DNA from: Nitrososphaera_A sp036522495
GTDB lineage: Archaea > Thermoproteota > Nitrososphaeria > Nitrososphaerales > Nitrososphaeraceae
DNA length: 5,272 bases
Assembly (NCBI GenBank): GCA_036522495.1
Contig: DATDFS010000326.1
Coordinates: 1 to 5,272 of the forward strand
Direction of reading: 5' to 3'
Shown: positions 4,546 through 5,272 of the stretch, piece after piece
How positions within the stretch are numbered: the stretch's first letter is position 1
Layout of the letters: each line of letters opens with the position of its first letter
Position numbers and translations under genes: made by a program
Notes under the pieces: generated by a model
The model's input: only the letters and a program-made list of their open reading frames with translations
What the model was told of the DNA's origin: nothing
The model's database searches: none

Positions 4546-5272
4546 ATGAAGGCAGCCATTTTTGAAAAACCAGGTTTGGAGAATTTAAGGGTTACAGATA
4601 ATGTAGAATTGCCAAAAATAAGCGATCATGATATACTGATAAAAGTTAAAATGGCTGGTGTAAATCCGATAGACAATTTTGTAGTTTCAGGAGCACTGCC
4701 AAAAATAGATCCTCTTCCACATGTACCGGGAGCTGAGTCAGCTGGTATAATAGAAGAAATTGGAAGTCATGTCAATAATGCTAATAATAATTTCAAGAAA
4801 GGAGATAGAGTAGTAGTACATAACAAAGTATTTGATGGAACTTGTGATATGTGTCTAAATGGCCTAGATATGGTTTGTAGAAATGGTGGATTGATTGGTG
4901 CAATTACTAATGGTGGTTTTGCAGAATATATTGCGGTACCTGAGAGGAATGTGTTTAAGATACCACAAAATATGGATTGGGATTTGGCTGCTAGCTTACC
5001 TGTAACTTCCCTGACCCCATATCATGCCCTAAAGGAAGCATCATTAAAAATAAATGAATTTCTGTTAGTCTTTGGTGCATCAGGAAATACTGGAATGATA
5101 GCGGTACAGCTAGGCAAGAAAATGGGAGCAAAAGTTATTGGTGTTTCCAAAGTTAATTGGATAAAGACTGATTTTGGAGCGGATTATATAATAAGTGATT
5201 ATGATAAAGTAGTTGAGAATGTAAAAGATATTACTCAAGAAAAGATGGCAGATGTAGTGGTTAATTCTTTGG
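4546..5272 (+). CDS. Zinc-type alcohol dehydrogenase/quinone oxidoreductase (MDR family), 3' end outside window
   Basis: The first 242 codons are present and open to the window edge; the family is usually about 320-350 residues. The start ATG is followed by MKAAIFEKPG, the standard MDR N-terminus. The GroES-like domain covers about 25-140, with VKMAGVNPIDNF at 34-45 and PGAESAGIIEEIG at 61-73. The Rossmann domain begins near 171 with LLVFGASGNTG (173-183), the NAD(P)-binding loop. The usual catalytic zinc Cys and His are replaced by N40 and A63, as in quinone oxidoreductases. The structural-zinc lobe is largely kept: C100, C103 and C111 in GTCDMCLNGLDMVC, with D97 where the first Cys normally stands. 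It therefore looks intermediate between QOR and zinc alcohol dehydrogenases. A plausible role is NAD(P)H-dependent reduction of a quinone or enone, in line with its neighbours; the substrate cannot be read from sequence. Confidence 0.9.
   Translation, partial: MKAAIFEKPGLENLRVTDNVELPKISDHDILIKVKMAGVNPIDNFVVSGALPKIDPLPHVPGAESAGIIEEIGSHVNNANNNFKKGDRVVVHNKVFDGTCDMCLNGLDMVCRNGGLIGAITNGGFAEYIAVPERNVFKIPQNMDWDLAASLPVTSLTPYHALKEASLKINEFLLVFGASGNTGMIAVQLGKKMGAKVIGVSKVNWIKTDFGADYIISDYDKVVENVKDITQEKMADVVVNSL

Noticed and set aside
1..5272. Insertion sequence, CRISPR array, tRNA or rRNA
   Set aside because: No transposase-like frame, no regularly spaced repeats, no terminal inverted repeats with target duplications, and no tRNA cloverleaf or conserved rRNA segment seen on either strand.

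Overview
The window looks like accessory chromosomal DNA from a soil-type ammonia-oxidising archaeon (Nitrososphaerota/Thaumarchaeota, Nitrososphaerales or Nitrosocosmicus-like). This is inferred from AT-rich DNA, heavy use of ATA (Ile) and AGA (Arg) codons, AT-rich TATA-like boxes placed 25-40 bases before start codons, very short or absent leaders, and the protein families present. No rRNA, tRNA or lineage marker is in the window, so the assignment is moderate at best.

Layout: (1) positions 1-225 hold no convincing gene. (2) 226-636 (+) is a small winged-helix regulator of the HxlR (DUF24) family with the conserved N-terminal cysteine. (3) Converging on it, 2526-695 (-) is a two-gene operon: a ring-cleaving VOC-family dioxygenase of the MhqO type, then 14 bases downstream an alpha/beta hydrolase of the MhqD type. 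(4) A 180-base divergent control region (2527-2706) contains two nested inverted repeats and TATA-like boxes facing both ways. (5) 2707-3564 (+) is an NmrA-like atypical short-chain dehydrogenase (QOR2/HSCARG type). (6) 3772-4335 (+) is an ABM-fold (antibiotic biosynthesis monooxygenase) protein with a C-terminal two-helix membrane hairpin. (7) 4546-5272 (+) is the first 242 codons of a medium-chain zinc-type alcohol dehydrogenase/quinone oxidoreductase that runs off the window.

How they fit together (inference): each enzyme belongs to a family with known quinone, quinol or aromatic-electrophile members. In Bacillus subtilis, mhqO and mhqD are co-operonic and induced by methylhydroquinone and catechol. 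HxlR-family proteins such as YodB, CatR and QorR are thiol-based quinone sensors. NmrA-like QOR2 and MDR-type QOR reduce quinones, and the ABM protein YgiN is a quinol monooxygenase. The most economical reading is an archaeal quinone/catechol detoxification island with its own redox-sensing repressor. The gene families are secure; the shared function and regulatory wiring are hypotheses.
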